NCBI RefSeq assembly: GCF_900156065.1
Contig: NZ_FTNF01000001.1
Location: 558,001 to 622,000, forward strand
DNA length: 64,000 bases
Direction of reading: 5' to 3'
Origin: Micromonospora avicenniae
GTDB lineage: Bacteria > Actinomycetota > Actinomycetes > Mycobacteriales > Micromonosporaceae
This document shows, in pieces, positions 8,778 through 17,585 of this stretch. A model generated the notes under the pieces. The model worked only from the letters and a program-made list of their open reading frames with translations, was not told the origin of the DNA and did not search any database. The first letter of the stretch is position 1, and each line of letters begins with the position of its first letter. The position numbers and the translations under genes are program-made.

Positions 8778-9572
8778 CTATCCTTTCCGGACCCCCCAGC
8801 CCTGGTACAGCACCGCGGTCGAGCGCGTCGGAACCATCCGTGGGGCCCGGCCACCCGGCGCGGTCCCCGCGGCGCCCCGCGCCCGGCGCAACAGCCAGCC
8901 GAGCAGACCGCCCAGCTGCGGCCGTACACCGCGCAGTTGCAGTGTGACGCCGTGCCGGGCGCACTCGGTGACCAACGCGCGGGCGTCCACGAACAACCGC
9001 GGGTCGTGGATGCCACGCGGCACGGTCGGCAACCGCTCGCCGATGTGGACCGCCACCAACCGGCTCAGCGCGGTGTCGTTCAAGGTGTCGAGCACGAGCA
9101 GACCGCCCGGCCGGAGGAGCCGGCACGCCTCGGCCGCCGCGCGACGCCAGTCCGGCACGTGCTCGAGCATCTCGCCGGCCGCCACCACGTCCGCGCAGCC
9201 GTCCGCGAGCGGCACGGCGGTCGCGTCGCCGTTGACCGGTGTGACGCCGTGCTCGGCGGCCTGGGCCAACGCCGAACGGGTCAGGTCGACACCGACGTGC
9301 CGGTAGCCCTTGCCGGCGAGGTGGGGCGCGAGCAGCCCGGCCCCGCAGCCGAGGTCCACCAGCAACGCGCCGGGACGCTCGGCCGGCGGCACCAGGGCCG
9401 CCCGCGCCTCGGCCAGCCAGTGCAGCATCGCGAAGACGCCGTCCGGCTGCCACCACTCGTCGGCCAGGTCGTCGTACTGGCGCGGGTCGTTGCGCGGCAG
9501 CACGCGGGGCCGGGTGGGCACCGGAGCCACGTCTCGCATGGATTCGAGCGTGGCACGACTCACGGGTAACAT
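8778..9572 (-). CDS. UbiG-like SAM-dependent O-methyltransferase
   Basis: 264 aa class I methyltransferase. SAM motif I VDLGCGAG is at about 71-78, motif post-I VGVDLTRSAL, and LRPGGLLVLDT is the typical strand-5 segment. The N-terminal NDPRQYDDLADEWW resembles ubiquinone-biosynthesis O-methyltransferases, pointing to a phenolic lipid substrate, fitting the adjacent PKS. ATG 9572 has AAGGGAAG 5 nt upstream; ATG 9539 is an alternative. The start lies 13 bp from the divergent prenyltransferase start, so its promoter must lie within that coding region. Confidence 0.9.
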   Translation of the reverse strand: MLPVSRATLESMRDVAPVPTRPRVLPRNDPRQYDDLADEWWQPDGVFAMLHWLAEARAALVPPAERPGALLVDLGCGAGLLAPHLAGKGYRHVGVDLTRSALAQAAEHGVTPVNGDATAVPLADGCADVVAAGEMLEHVPDWRRAAAEACRLLRPGGLLVLDTLNDTALSRLVAVHIGERLPTVPRGIHDPRLFVDARALVTECARHGVTLQLRGVRPQLGGLLGWLLRRARGAAGTAPGGRAPRMVPTRSTAVLYQGWGVRKG

Positions 9573-9585
9573 CCAGACTTCCCTT

Positions 9586-10425
9586 ATGTCGACTTCGGTG
9601 TTAGGGCTGGTCAGGGCGAGCCATCCGGAACCGGCCGCGGCGGTGACCCTGGTGACCGGTCTGCTCGCCGCCGGCGTGGGACATCGGCCCGCCGGAGTCA
9701 CCGCTGTCGTCCTCGCCGTGCTGGCCAGCCAGCTCGCCGTGGGCTGGGCCAACGACGCGCTCGACGCCGAGCGGGACACCGCGGTGGGGCGTACCGACAA
9801 ACCGATCCCCGCCGGCGCGATCAGCCGGCGCACCGTGGCCGTGGGCGCGGTGCTGGCCGCGTCCGCCACCCCGGTGCTGGCACTGTTCACGAACGCCACA
9901 GCGGCCTTCTGGGTGACGCTCGCACTCGTCTCGGCGCTGATCTACGACTGGCCGCTGAAGTCCACCCCGGCGTCGGTGCTGCCCTACGCGGTCTCCTTCG
10001 GCGCCCTGCCCGCCTTCGTGGTGCTGGCGCTCCCCGGGGCGCCGGCACCGCCGGCCTGGCTGGTCGCCGCAGGGGCGTGCCTCGGCGCCGGAGCGCACTT
10101 CGCCAACGTCCTGCCCGACCTGGCCGACGACGCCCGCACGGGGGTACGCGGCCTGCCGCACCGCCTCGGCGCGACCGGCAGTCGGGTGGCCGCCGCGGTG
10201 CTGCTGCTCACGGCGACCGGGACGCTGGTCTTCGGTCCGCCCGGGCCACCGTCCGGACTCGGGCTCGCCGCGGTTCTCGCCGCCGTCGTGGTTCCGTCGC
10301 TCAGCTGGTACGGCGGGCGCGGGGCGGCCCGAGCGGGGCGGCGCCCGGTGGCCGCCTTCCGGGCGGTGATGCTGGTGGCGCTCATCGACGTGGTGCTGCT
10401 GGTCACGAGCGGCCGGGTGGTCTGA
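9586..10425 (+). CDS. UbiA-family prenyltransferase
   Basis: 279 aa integral membrane protein with about eight to nine hydrophobic segments. The first Asp-rich motif NDALDAERD (N-D-x-x-D-x-x-x-D) binds Mg-diphosphate of the prenyl donor; the second, DLADD in NVLPDLADDARTG, is shorter than usual but in the right place. It probably attaches an isoprenoid to the phenolic product of the neighbouring PKS set. ATG 9586 lacks a clear ribosome site; GTG 9598 is an alternative. It is the only gene of the set on the plus strand. Confidence 0.9.
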   Translation: MSTSVLGLVRASHPEPAAAVTLVTGLLAAGVGHRPAGVTAVVLAVLASQLAVGWANDALDAERDTAVGRTDKPIPAGAISRRTVAVGAVLAASATPVLALFTNATAAFWVTLALVSALIYDWPLKSTPASVLPYAVSFGALPAFVVLALPGAPAPPAWLVAAGACLGAGAHFANVLPDLADDARTGVRGLPHRLGATGSRVAAAVLLLTATGTLVFGPPGPPSGLGLAAVLAAVVVPSLSWYGGRGAARAGRRPVAAFRAVMLVALIDVVLLVTSGRVV

Positions 10426-10564
10426 TAGTCACCCCGGGAGGTGGCATCGCCGGGTCGGGGTGCGGCCCTCGATCAGCTCCAATTACCCTGGAGCGCGGTC
10501 TGCGCGGGCATGGCCACCGTGCCCGGCGTACGCACCGGGTGTGATCGTGACGAGGAGGACCGAC

Positions 10565-11311
10565 GTGACGCGCTCGATCAGGGGTTCCCGGCGGGCGGCC
10601 CTGCTGCTGTCCGGGGTGGCGGCGGCGACGAGCCTGCTGCTGTCCGGGTGCGGCGCCGGCCAGGTATCGGAGACCGCCGAGAAGGTGCCGTCGGTCCAGG
10701 GCGTCAACATCGAGACGGAGAACGGGCAGCTCGCGGTCCGCGGCCTGCTTGTCGAGTTCCCCGGCGTCGATGGCTACAAGGCCGGCGAGAACGCCCGGCT
10801 CAACGCGGTGATCTACAACGACTCGAAGGAGCCGGTCACGGTCACCGTCACCAGCCAGGACGCCCGCGAGGTCGTCCTCACCGGCCGCGGCGCGTCGGCC
10901 AGTCCGACCCCGTCGGAGTCGGCTTCGCCGAGCGGTTCGGCCTCGGCCAGCCCGTCGGAGTCCACCAGCCCGTCGGAGTCCACCAGCCCGTCCGGCTCCG
11001 CCAGCCCGTCGGAGTCCGCCAGCCCGTCGCCCTCGGCGCCGGCCGGCGAGCCCGCGCGCTTCGAGATCGCACCGCTGAGCTACATCCAGCTGAACTACCA
11101 GGGCGAGCGGATGCTCGAGCTGATCGGTCTCAACGAGTCGCTCCGTTCCGGCCAGAACGTCTTCGTCACGTTCGACTTCGGCAACGGCAACACGATCACC
11201 GGCCCGGCCCCGATCGCGGTGCCGTTCACCCCGCCCGCCCCGCCGTCGCCGATCGTGCACCGTGAGGGCGGCGAGGAGGGCGGCGCTGAGGGCGCCGGCC
11301 ACGGCGGCTGA
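10565..11311 (+). CDS. Lipoprotein with Ser/Pro repeat linker
   Basis: 248 aa. GTG 10565 has a near-perfect GAGGAGG 6 nt upstream. Signal peptide with lipobox LLSGC (Cys at about 29), so it is an exported lipid-anchored protein. An N-terminal beta-rich domain (about 40-112) carries VRGLLVEFPGVDGYKAGENARLNAVIYND, an immunoglobulin/CARDB-like adhesion-fold pattern; then a Ser/Pro/Glu-rich linker (10905-11040) built from near-identical 6-residue SPSEST units, and a second beta segment. No enzymatic motif; probably an envelope protein of unknown role. Confidence 0.82.
   Translation: MTRSIRGSRRAALLLSGVAAATSLLLSGCGAGQVSETAEKVPSVQGVNIETENGQLAVRGLLVEFPGVDGYKAGENARLNAVIYNDSKEPVTVTVTSQDAREVVLTGRGASASPTPSESASPSGSASASPSESTSPSESTSPSGSASPSESASPSPSAPAGEPARFEIAPLSYIQLNYQGERMLELIGLNESLRSGQNVFVTFDFGNGNTITGPAPIAVPFTPPAPPSPIVHREGGEEGGAEGAGHGG
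10955..11034 (+). repeat. Tandem 18-bp repeats encoding S-P-S-E-S-T units
   Basis: At least four copies of an 18-bp unit, in frame inside the lipoprotein gene, differing at one or two bases each. Slippage could vary linker length between strains. Confidence 0.7.
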
Positions 11312-11331
11312 CCAGCCGCACGAGCTTCCGA

Positions 11332-11369
11332 GAACACCCCGGCGTGGTGAGCACCACGCCGGGGTGTTC
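11332..11369 (+). terminator. Rho-independent-type terminator after the lipoprotein gene
   Basis: Perfect 18-bp inverted repeat (11332-11349 and 11352-11369) with a 2-nt central gap, 20 bp after the stop codon and before the radA promoter. Confidence 0.85.
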
Positions 11370-11414
11370 CGTCGTCCGGCGGGGTCTGCGCGCCATCTGG
11401 TCGTACCGCCGGGC

Positions 11415-11420
11415 TAGCGT
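11415..11420 (+). promoter_or_regulatory. radA: -10 box TAGCGT of leaderless radA
   Basis: Ends 6 nt before the GTG at 11427, placing the expected transcription start on the start codon. No ribosome site is present. Confidence 0.5.
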
Positions 11421-11426
11421 CCTGGT

Positions 11427-12884
11427 GTGACGACCTCCCGATCCACCTCTGCACGCGGCGGCGCGGTGTCCGGCACGCGCGGCCGTGCCTCCGGCCGTGA
11501 GCCTCGGCCCGCCTACGAGTGCGACGCCTGCGGCCACCAGCCACCCAAATGGGTGGGACGCTGCCCGGAGTGCGGCGAGTGGGGCTCCGTGGTCGAGAGC
11601 ACCATCACCGGGCCGACCGTCTCCGGCCGGGTGGTCAGCTCGCGGATGCCGGCCGAACCCGCCCGGCCGATCGCCACCATCAGCGCCGCACCCGCCCGGG
11701 CCCGCCCGACCGGAGTGAGCGAGCTCGACCGGGTGCTCGGCGGCGGCCTGGTGCCGGGTGCCGTGGTGCTGCTGGCCGGTGAGCCGGGCGTGGGCAAGTC
11801 CACCCTGCTGCTCGACGTCGCCCAGCAGTGGGCCGCCGGCGCGGGCAGCCCGTCGCTGGTGGTCAGCGGCGAGGAGTCGGTCAGCCAGGTGCGGCTGCGC
11901 GCCGAGCGGATGGGCACCCTGCACGACCAGCTCTACCTGGCCGCCGAGAGCGACCTGTCCGCGGTGCTCGGCCACCTCGACGCGGTCAAGCCCGGGCTGC
12001 TGGTGCTCGACTCGGTGCAGACCATCTCCACCCCCGGCACGGAGGGCGTGCCGGGCGGGGTGACGCAGGTGCGAGCCGTCACCGCCGCGCTCGTCTCGGT
12101 CGCCAAAGAGCGGGGCATCGCCACGGTGCTGGTCGGCCACGTGACCAAGGACGGCCAGGTCGCCGGCCCCCGGGTGCTGGAACACCTGGTCGACGTGGTG
12201 CTGCACTTCGAGGGCGACAAGCACTCCTCGCTACGGATGGTGCGCGGCGTCAAGAACCGCTTCGGCGCGGCCGACGAGGTCGGCTGCTTCGAGATGCACG
12301 AGGGCGGCATCTCCAGCCTGGCCGACCCGTCCGGCCTCTTCCTGACCCGCTACTCCGAGCCGGTGCCCGGCACCTGCGTCACAGTGGCGATGGAGGGTCG
12401 GCGCGCCCTCGTCACCGAGGTGCAGGCGCTCATCGGCGCGACCGTCGCCGGTTCCCCCCGGCGTACGGTCTCCGGGCTCGACTCGGCCCGGCTGGCCATG
12501 GTGCTGGCGGTGCTGCAACGGCGTACCGAAAGGCTCACCCTGCACGACCGGGAGGTCTTCGCCGCGACGGTCGGCGGCATCCGTGTGGTCGAGCCGGCCG
12601 CCGACCTGGCGGTGGCGCTCGCGGTCGCCTCCGGCGGGCTCAACCTGGCCATCGCGCCGCATCTCGTGGCCATCGGCGAGGTCGGGCTCACCGGCGAGGT
12701 ACGGCGGGTCGGGGCGGTGCCGCGCCGGCTGGCCGAGGCCGCCCGGCTGGGCTTCCGGTTCGCGCTCGTCCCACCCGGATGTGGGCCGGAGTCGACCGGG
12801 GTGGCCCCGGATCAGATGCGGGTGATGGAGGTCACCGATGTCCGGTCGGCGCTGCAGTGCGCCGCGCGGGCGTCGGCGGAGTAA
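11427..12884 (+). CDS. radA: DNA repair protein RadA
   Basis: 485 aa, slightly longer than usual through a 25-residue basic N-terminal tail. Domains: C4 zinc finger (YECDACG ... CPECGEWG, about 31-50), RecA-like ATPase with Walker A GEPGVGKST (about 118-126), the RadA-specific KNRFGAADEVG motif (about 275), and a C-terminal Lon-protease-like domain. RadA extends D-loops and processes recombination intermediates. It is followed after 133 bp by disA, the pairing known from many Gram-positive genomes, where RadA and DisA interact. Confidence 0.97.
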   Translation: MTTSRSTSARGGAVSGTRGRASGREPRPAYECDACGHQPPKWVGRCPECGEWGSVVESTITGPTVSGRVVSSRMPAEPARPIATISAAPARARPTGVSELDRVLGGGLVPGAVVLLAGEPGVGKSTLLLDVAQQWAAGAGSPSLVVSGEESVSQVRLRAERMGTLHDQLYLAAESDLSAVLGHLDAVKPGLLVLDSVQTISTPGTEGVPGGVTQVRAVTAALVSVAKERGIATVLVGHVTKDGQVAGPRVLEHLVDVVLHFEGDKHSSLRMVRGVKNRFGAADEVGCFEMHEGGISSLADPSGLFLTRYSEPVPGTCVTVAMEGRRALVTEVQALIGATVAGSPRRTVSGLDSARLAMVLAVLQRRTERLTLHDREVFAATVGGIRVVEPAADLAVALAVASGGLNLAIAPHLVAIGEVGLTGEVRRVGAVPRRLAEAARLGFRFALVPPGCGPESTGVAPDQMRVMEVTDVRSALQCAARASAE

Positions 12885-13005
12885 CCCATCGTGACCGCCG
12901 GGTCGGACCGCCCGGGCGATACCGGGGCAGCGCGCCACGGGCCGGACAAGAGGGCATCGTGACACATCACAGTAACCACGACAGCACCCACCGCACGTCA
13001 GTCCG

Positions 13006-13011
13006 TAGACT
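13006..13011 (+). promoter_or_regulatory. disA: -10 box TAGACT of leaderless disA
   Basis: Six-nt spacer to the GTG at 13018. This fixes the start at the second of two in-frame GTG codons (13012, 13018). Confidence 0.5.
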
Positions 13012-13017
13012 GTGCCC

Positions 13018-14193
13018 GTGCCGATCGACCGCGATACCACCAAGCCTGCCGGCGCGACACCCCACGCCCGCACCGGCGCCGTGGGCTCGCCCGCCCGTCC
13101 GATCAGCGTGAACGTGACCGGCGGCGCTGCGGGTGACCCGCTGCGCGCGAACCTGGCGTTGATGGCGCCCGGCACCGCGCTGCGCGACGGCCTCGAACGG
13201 ATCCTGCGCGGCCGCACGGGCGCGCTGATCGTCCTCGGCTACGACAAGGTCGTGGAAGGGCTCTGCACCGGCGGCTTCCCGCTCGACGTCGAGTTCTCCG
13301 CGACCCGCATCCGAGAGCTGTGCAAGATGGACGGCGCCGTGGTGCTCTCCAGCGACGGCACCCGCATCGTCCGGGCCGCGGTGCACCTGATGCCCGACCC
13401 GTCCATCCCCACCGAGGAGTCCGGCACCCGGCACCGCACCGCCGAGCGGGTGGCCCGGCAGACCGGCTACCCGGTCATCTCGGTCAGCCAGTCGATGCGG
13501 ATCATCAGCCTCTACGTGAACGGCCAGCGGCACGTTCTGGACGACTCGGCCGCCATCCTGTCCCGGGCCAACCAGGCCCTGGCCACCCTCGAGCGCTACA
13601 AGCTCCGGCTCGACGAGGTCTCCGGCACCCTCTCCGCGTTGGAGATCGAGGACCTGGTCACCGTACGGGACGCGGTGGCCGTGGTGCAGCGACTGGAGAT
13701 GGTCCGCCGGATCGCCGACGAGATCGCCGGCTACGTGGTCGAGCTGGGCACCGACGGCCGCCTGCTGGCCCTGCAGCTCGACGAGCTGATGGCAGGCGTC
13801 GACGCCGACCGGACACTCGTGATCCGCGACTACCTTCCGGCCGGCCGCAAGTCGCGCACCCTCGACGAGGCGCTGGTCGAGCTGGACCTGCTCGGCGCCA
13901 CCGAGCTGATCGACCTGGTCTCGGTCGCCAAGGCGATCGGCTACCCGGCCGCGTCCGACGCGCTCGACGCGGCGGTCAGCCCGCGCGGCTTTCGGCTGCT
14001 GGCCAAGGTGCCGCGGCTGCCGGCCGCGGTGGTGGACCGGCTGGTACTGCACTTCGGCAGCCTCCAGCGGCTGCTCGGCGCGACCGTGGAGGACCTCCAG
14101 GCGGTCGAGGGAGTGGGCGACGCACGGGCCCGCGGCGTACGCGAGGGCCTGTCCCGGCTCGCCGAGGCGTCCATCCTCGAGCGGTACGTCTGA
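13018..14193 (+). CDS. disA: Diadenylate cyclase DisA (DNA integrity scanning protein)
   Basis: 391 aa. It makes c-di-AMP from two ATP and scans DNA for branched structures. The DAC domain carries the catalytic D-G-A at 105-107 (KMDGAVVLS) and R-H-R at 138-140 (GTRHRTAER), both intact. A linker helical region and a C-terminal helix-hairpin-helix DNA-binding domain ([22 protein letters not shown]) follow. About 35 residues precede the domain, longer than in Mycobacterium. The start was chosen from the -10 spacing. It lies downstream of radA with its own promoter. Confidence 0.96.
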   Translation: MPIDRDTTKPAGATPHARTGAVGSPARPISVNVTGGAAGDPLRANLALMAPGTALRDGLERILRGRTGALIVLGYDKVVEGLCTGGFPLDVEFSATRIRELCKMDGAVVLSSDGTRIVRAAVHLMPDPSIPTEESGTRHRTAERVARQTGYPVISVSQSMRIISLYVNGQRHVLDDSAAILSRANQALATLERYKLRLDEVSGTLSALEIEDLVTVRDAVAVVQRLEMVRRIADEIAGYVVELGTDGRLLALQLDELMAGVDADRTLVIRDYLPAGRKSRTLDEALVELDLLGATELIDLVSVAKAIGYPAASDALDAAVSPRGFRLLAKVPRLPAAVVDRLVLHFGSLQRLLGATVEDLQAVEGVGDARARGVREGLSRLAEASILERYV

Positions 14194-14297
14194 CCGTTCC
14201 GACGTTCGTCGACCCCGCTCGGTCTCCGTGTCGGTTTCCCGCGACGTGCCGGTTCCCGCGACTCGTCGCCTTCGGCGACCGGCCCCCGCGCCCGTGC

Positions 14298-15017
14298 TCA
14301 GTCGCTGATGGTCAGCTTGACCGGCTCGCTGAGCTTCGTGTCCACCCGGGCGAAGACCTGGTACGACCCGGGCGGCACCTGCGGCCCCGCGGCCAGCCCG
14401 TCCGCGCACCGCGTGGTGTCCCGGCCGTTCCACGTCACCTGGAACATGTGCTCGATGTTCGGCGGGAAGGACTTCACGTCCGAGCCCTTGGCCTGACCGC
14501 AGGTGTCGGAGGACCAGATCTTCTCCGCACCGGACTTGATGAAGATCTCCTGGAGGGTCGCGCCGACGTCGCGGCTGCACGTCCGGTCGGAGATGTTCCT
14601 GATCCGCAATTGCAGGTCGACGGAGGCTCCGACGCCCACCGAGGCGGGCAGCGCCACCGGGGTCACCTTGATCTCGGCGTCGGCGCAGCTTCCGTCGTTC
14701 GACCCACCGTTGACGGGAGCCGTCGGAGCGTCGCCGCCCGGAGAGGCCGGCGCGTCGGCGCTCGCGTCTGGGCCGTCGGAGGTGCCGGACGCCTCGGGCG
14801 GGGGCGTCCCGGTCTTCGGGGTGAGCAGCGTCTGGGTCGGGCTCGGACTGACCGACGAGGTCGCACTCGCCCCGGCCTGCGGTTTCTTGTCGCCGGTGTT
14901 ACCCGATCCGGTGCACGAGTAGAGCAGGACAATCAGGAAGAGAAGCCCCGCTCCGAGTACAACGGCGCGACGCCGCCAGTACACGGCGGGTGGCAGGGGG
15001 CCGACCGTCAGACGCAT
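14298..15017 (-). CDS. Membrane-anchored exported protein, DUF4232-like beta domain
   Basis: 239 aa from ATG 15017, which has GGTGGGGGA just upstream. One transmembrane segment (about 18-36) with a Cys soon after (LLYSCTG), then a roughly 70-residue Ser/Thr/Pro/Ala-rich linker and a C-terminal beta-sandwich (about 112-239). The latter has four cysteines (SCADAEI, RTCSRDVG, SDTCGQAK, TTRCADG) spaced as two disulfides, a pattern seen in actinobacterial exported DUF4232-like proteins. Converges with disA. Function unknown. Confidence 0.78.
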   Translation of the reverse strand: MRLTVGPLPPAVYWRRRAVVLGAGLLFLIVLLYSCTGSGNTGDKKPQAGASATSSVSPSPTQTLLTPKTGTPPPEASGTSDGPDASADAPASPGGDAPTAPVNGGSNDGSCADAEIKVTPVALPASVGVGASVDLQLRIRNISDRTCSRDVGATLQEIFIKSGAEKIWSSDTCGQAKGSDVKSFPPNIEHMFQVTWNGRDTTRCADGLAAGPQVPPGSYQVFARVDTKLSEPVKLTISD

Positions 15018-15134
15018 GATTCCCCCACCGTATCCGCGTAGCAGAGTCGTGGTGCGGCACGACTCGCCGGAAGGTTCCCGGAGCGTCAAGATCGGCATCC
15101 ACTGTCGACAGGGTAGTCGAGCGGGCGCCTGGGA

Positions 15135-15731
15135 TCAGAGGTAGACCTTGCGCTGGTAGACGGCGTGCGCGCCGGCGACCCGGTCAAGGAAGAGCAGCCC
15201 CGAACAGTGGTCGATCTCGTGTTGGAGCGCCCGAGCCTCGAAGCCGTCGGTGACCAGCCGTACCGGCGCGCCGGTGCCCGGCAGCTTGCCCGCCACCACC
15301 AGGCGGCTGGCCCGCTTCACGTCCCCGGTCAGGTCCGGCACCGACATGCACCCCTCGCGCCCCGCCTTCCACCGGGTCGCCTCGACCACCCGGGCGTTGC
15401 AGAGCACGAAGGTGCCGTGCACGGTGACCGCCTTCGGGTGCCCGGTCACCTCGACCGCGAACACCTGGGCGCCCACCCCGACCTGCGGAGCCGCCAGGCC
15501 CACGCAACCCGGCGAGACACGCATGGTGGCGATCAGGTCGGCGGCCAGCCGTACGGTCTCCGCCGAGGTCGGATCCACGGCCGCGCCCGCCCGGCTGAGC
15601 GCCGGATGCGGGGCGCTCACCACCGGGCGCACCTCACCGGGGAGGCCCAACGCCTCCGGCGTCCAGTCGCCCAGCCCGGCGTACTCCTCGCCGGCCGAGG
15701 CCGCGTCCGGGCCGCGCGTCTCGCCGCTCAC
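15135..15731 (-). CDS. def: Peptide deformylase
   Basis: 198 aa. It removes the formyl group from nascent N-terminal methionine. All three metal motifs are present: GCVGLAAPQ (75-83), EGCMS with Cys128, and HEIDH with His171, Glu172 and His175. The GTG start at 15731 overlaps the TGA of the upstream ACT-domain gene (GTGA), implying translational coupling. The N-terminus is about 30 residues longer than classical deformylases. The last 20 residues (RVAGAHAVYQRKVYL) match the actinobacterial subgroup. Confidence 0.95.
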   Translation of the reverse strand: MSGETRGPDAASAGEEYAGLGDWTPEALGLPGEVRPVVSAPHPALSRAGAAVDPTSAETVRLAADLIATMRVSPGCVGLAAPQVGVGAQVFAVEVTGHPKAVTVHGTFVLCNARVVEATRWKAGREGCMSVPDLTGDVKRASRLVVAGKLPGTGAPVRLVTDGFEARALQHEIDHCSGLLFLDRVAGAHAVYQRKVYL

Positions 15732-16240
15732 AGCAGGTCCGGATCCGCAGGCCGGAGGCTGACCTCGACGCCCAGGTCGGCGGCGGCCCGGTCCAGCCGG
15801 CCGGCCAGTTCGTCGGCGGTGCCGGGCGGCAGGTCCACCTCGGCGACCACCACGTAGAGCGAACCGGCCAGCCGGGTGCTCAAGTCGGTGACGTTGCCGC
15901 CGACGCCGGTGACCACCCGCGTCATCGCCGCGACGATCCCCATCCGGTCGGCCCCGTGCACCGCCATCACGTACGGCTCGCCGCCCGTCGCCGCGCCACC
16001 GTCCGGGGTGACCGCTCGTACGGTCGCCAGCAGCTGTCCGTCGGCGGCGAGCGGCGCCAGCGCGGCCTCGACCTCGGCGGCGGCGGGACCCACGCAGATC
16101 AGCGTCATCGCGAAGTGACCCCGCAACCGGGTCATCGTGCTGTCGGTGAGGTTCGCGCCCAACCGGGCGAGGACCTCGGCGACGTCGGCCACGATGCCCG
16201 GCCGGTCCCGGCCGATGACGGTGATCGCGAGCTCGTTCAT
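15728..16240 (-). CDS. Double ACT-domain regulatory protein (GcvR-like)
   Basis: 170 aa, two tandem ACT domains (about 3-80 and 90-165), starting NELAITVIGRDRPGIVADVAEVL, the glycine-cleavage repressor GcvR type. ACT domains bind amino acids; there is no catalytic or DNA-binding domain, so it probably acts through a partner protein. A weak -10-like CAGAAT sits 6 nt before the ATG, suggesting another leaderless start. It overlaps def by 4 bp. Target unknown. Confidence 0.88.
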   Translation of the reverse strand: MNELAITVIGRDRPGIVADVAEVLARLGANLTDSTMTRLRGHFAMTLICVGPAAAEVEAALAPLAADGQLLATVRAVTPDGGAATGGEPYVMAVHGADRMGIVAAMTRVVTGVGGNVTDLSTRLAGSLYVVVAEVDLPPGTADELAGRLDRAAADLGVEVSLRPADPDLL

Positions 16241-16336
16241 CCGCGCATTCTGCCCGATCCGTCACCCGCCGCGGAGCCGCCCCGCCCAGGCTGCCCACGC
16301 TCCGGGAACACCGACGCGTGACATGATCGACGGACG

Positions 16337-17248
16337 ATGAGTGAGCCGACGTTCGCCACCCTGGTCAGCCGCTGGTACGAGGAGAACGCCCGGGACCTGC
16401 CGTGGCGTAAACCGGGCGTCAGCCCGTGGGCGATCCTGGTCAGCGAGGTGATGCTCCAGCAGACGCCGGTGGTCCGGGTGCTGCCCGCGTACGAGGCGTG
16501 GCTGACCCGGTGGCCGGTGCCGGCCGCGCTGGCAGCGGACACTCCCGCCGAGGCGATCCGGATGTGGGGCCGGCTCGGCTACCCGCGCCGGGCGCTGCGG
16601 CTGAGGGAGTGCGCGACGGCGATCGTGGAGCGGCACGGCGGGGAGGTCCCGGATCGGCTGGACCAACTGCTGGCGTTACCGGGAGTCGGGACGTACACGG
16701 CCCGTGCCGTCGCCGCGTTCGCGTACGGGCAGCGGCACCCGGTGGTCGACACCAACGTACGCCGAGTGGTCTGCCGCGCCGTGGCCGGCGAACCCGACGC
16801 CGGACCTGCGACGCGCCCCGCCGACCTGCTCGCCACCGAGGCGCTGCTGCCCGCGGAGCCGGCCGCCGCGGCACTGGCCAGCGCGGCCTTCATGGAGCTG
16901 GGAGCGGTCGTCTGCACCGCGCGTTCACCGCGTTGTGACAAGTGCCCGGTCGAGTCGACCTGCGCCTGGCGCGCCTCCGGGCAGGCCGCGCCGGCCGGTC
17001 CCACCCGCCGCCCTCAGCGGTACGCGGGCACCGACCGGCAGGTACGCGGTCTGCTGCTCGGTGTGCTGCGCGAGTCGACCGGACCGGTGCCGCGGCTGCG
17101 GCTCGACCAGGTGTGGACCGACGGCGTACAGCGCACCCGCGCGCTCGCCGGTCTGGTTCAGGACGGCCTGGTGGAGCCGGTCGGCGACGACTCGTACCGC
17201 CTCGTCGGGGACGGTCCGGCCGTCCCCCTCCCCGATCTGACCCGCTGA
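16337..17248 (+). CDS. mutY: A/G-specific adenine DNA glycosylase
   Basis: 303 aa. It removes adenine mispaired with 8-oxoguanine. Catalytic Glu37 (SEVMLQQT) and Asp138 (VVDTNVRRV) follow the E. coli numbering, the helix-hairpin-helix LPGVGTYTA is at 114-122, and the [4Fe-4S] cysteines are at 193, 200, 203 and 209. The C-terminal segment (after 230) is shorter than the NUDIX-like domain of E. coli MutY and looks partial, as in other short actinobacterial MutY proteins. It converges on clpC. Confidence 0.95.
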   Translation: MSEPTFATLVSRWYEENARDLPWRKPGVSPWAILVSEVMLQQTPVVRVLPAYEAWLTRWPVPAALAADTPAEAIRMWGRLGYPRRALRLRECATAIVERHGGEVPDRLDQLLALPGVGTYTARAVAAFAYGQRHPVVDTNVRRVVCRAVAGEPDAGPATRPADLLATEALLPAEPAAAALASAAFMELGAVVCTARSPRCDKCPVESTCAWRASGQAAPAGPTRRPQRYAGTDRQVRGLLLGVLRESTGPVPRLRLDQVWTDGVQRTRALAGLVQDGLVEPVGDDSYRLVGDGPAVPLPDLTR

Positions 17249-17585
17249 CCTCCCGCGCCAGCGCGACCGGCGCTCGCCGATGGAGTGCCCGATCATCGCG
17301 GGTGGGCGTTCGCCGGCCCCCGGGCGCCGGCGGCCGGCCGGGGGTCGGGCGACGGCCGACCGGGGGTCGGGCGGCGGTCGCTGGTTGGCGGGCGGCGGGG
17401 CGCTGATCCACTCGGCATCCTTGAAGTCGGGGTGTCCAAGTGCGCCGGATGGGCCGACTTCCTTGATCCCGAGTCGATCAACGACCTGGCCCACACAACG
17501 ACCACCGCCGACCCGGGAGTGCAAAAAGGCGGGGCCCCGGCGGCTCTCGCCACCGGGGCCCCGCCCCTACTGCCGCTACCCGACG
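17249..17585. other. mutY-clpC convergent intergenic region
   Basis: 337 bp without a gene. It holds a short direct repeat of CGGGGGTCGGGCG (17338-17381), a hairpin with 8-bp arms (17423-17430 and 17454-17461) that may serve mutY, and the clpC terminator. Confidence 0.6.
17523..17562 (-). terminator. clpC: Rho-independent terminator of clpC
   Basis: 10-bp perfect GC stem (17531-17540 and 17553-17562). On the minus strand it is followed by a run of five T (17523-17527), a classic intrinsic terminator 24 bp after the clpC stop. Confidence 0.88.
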
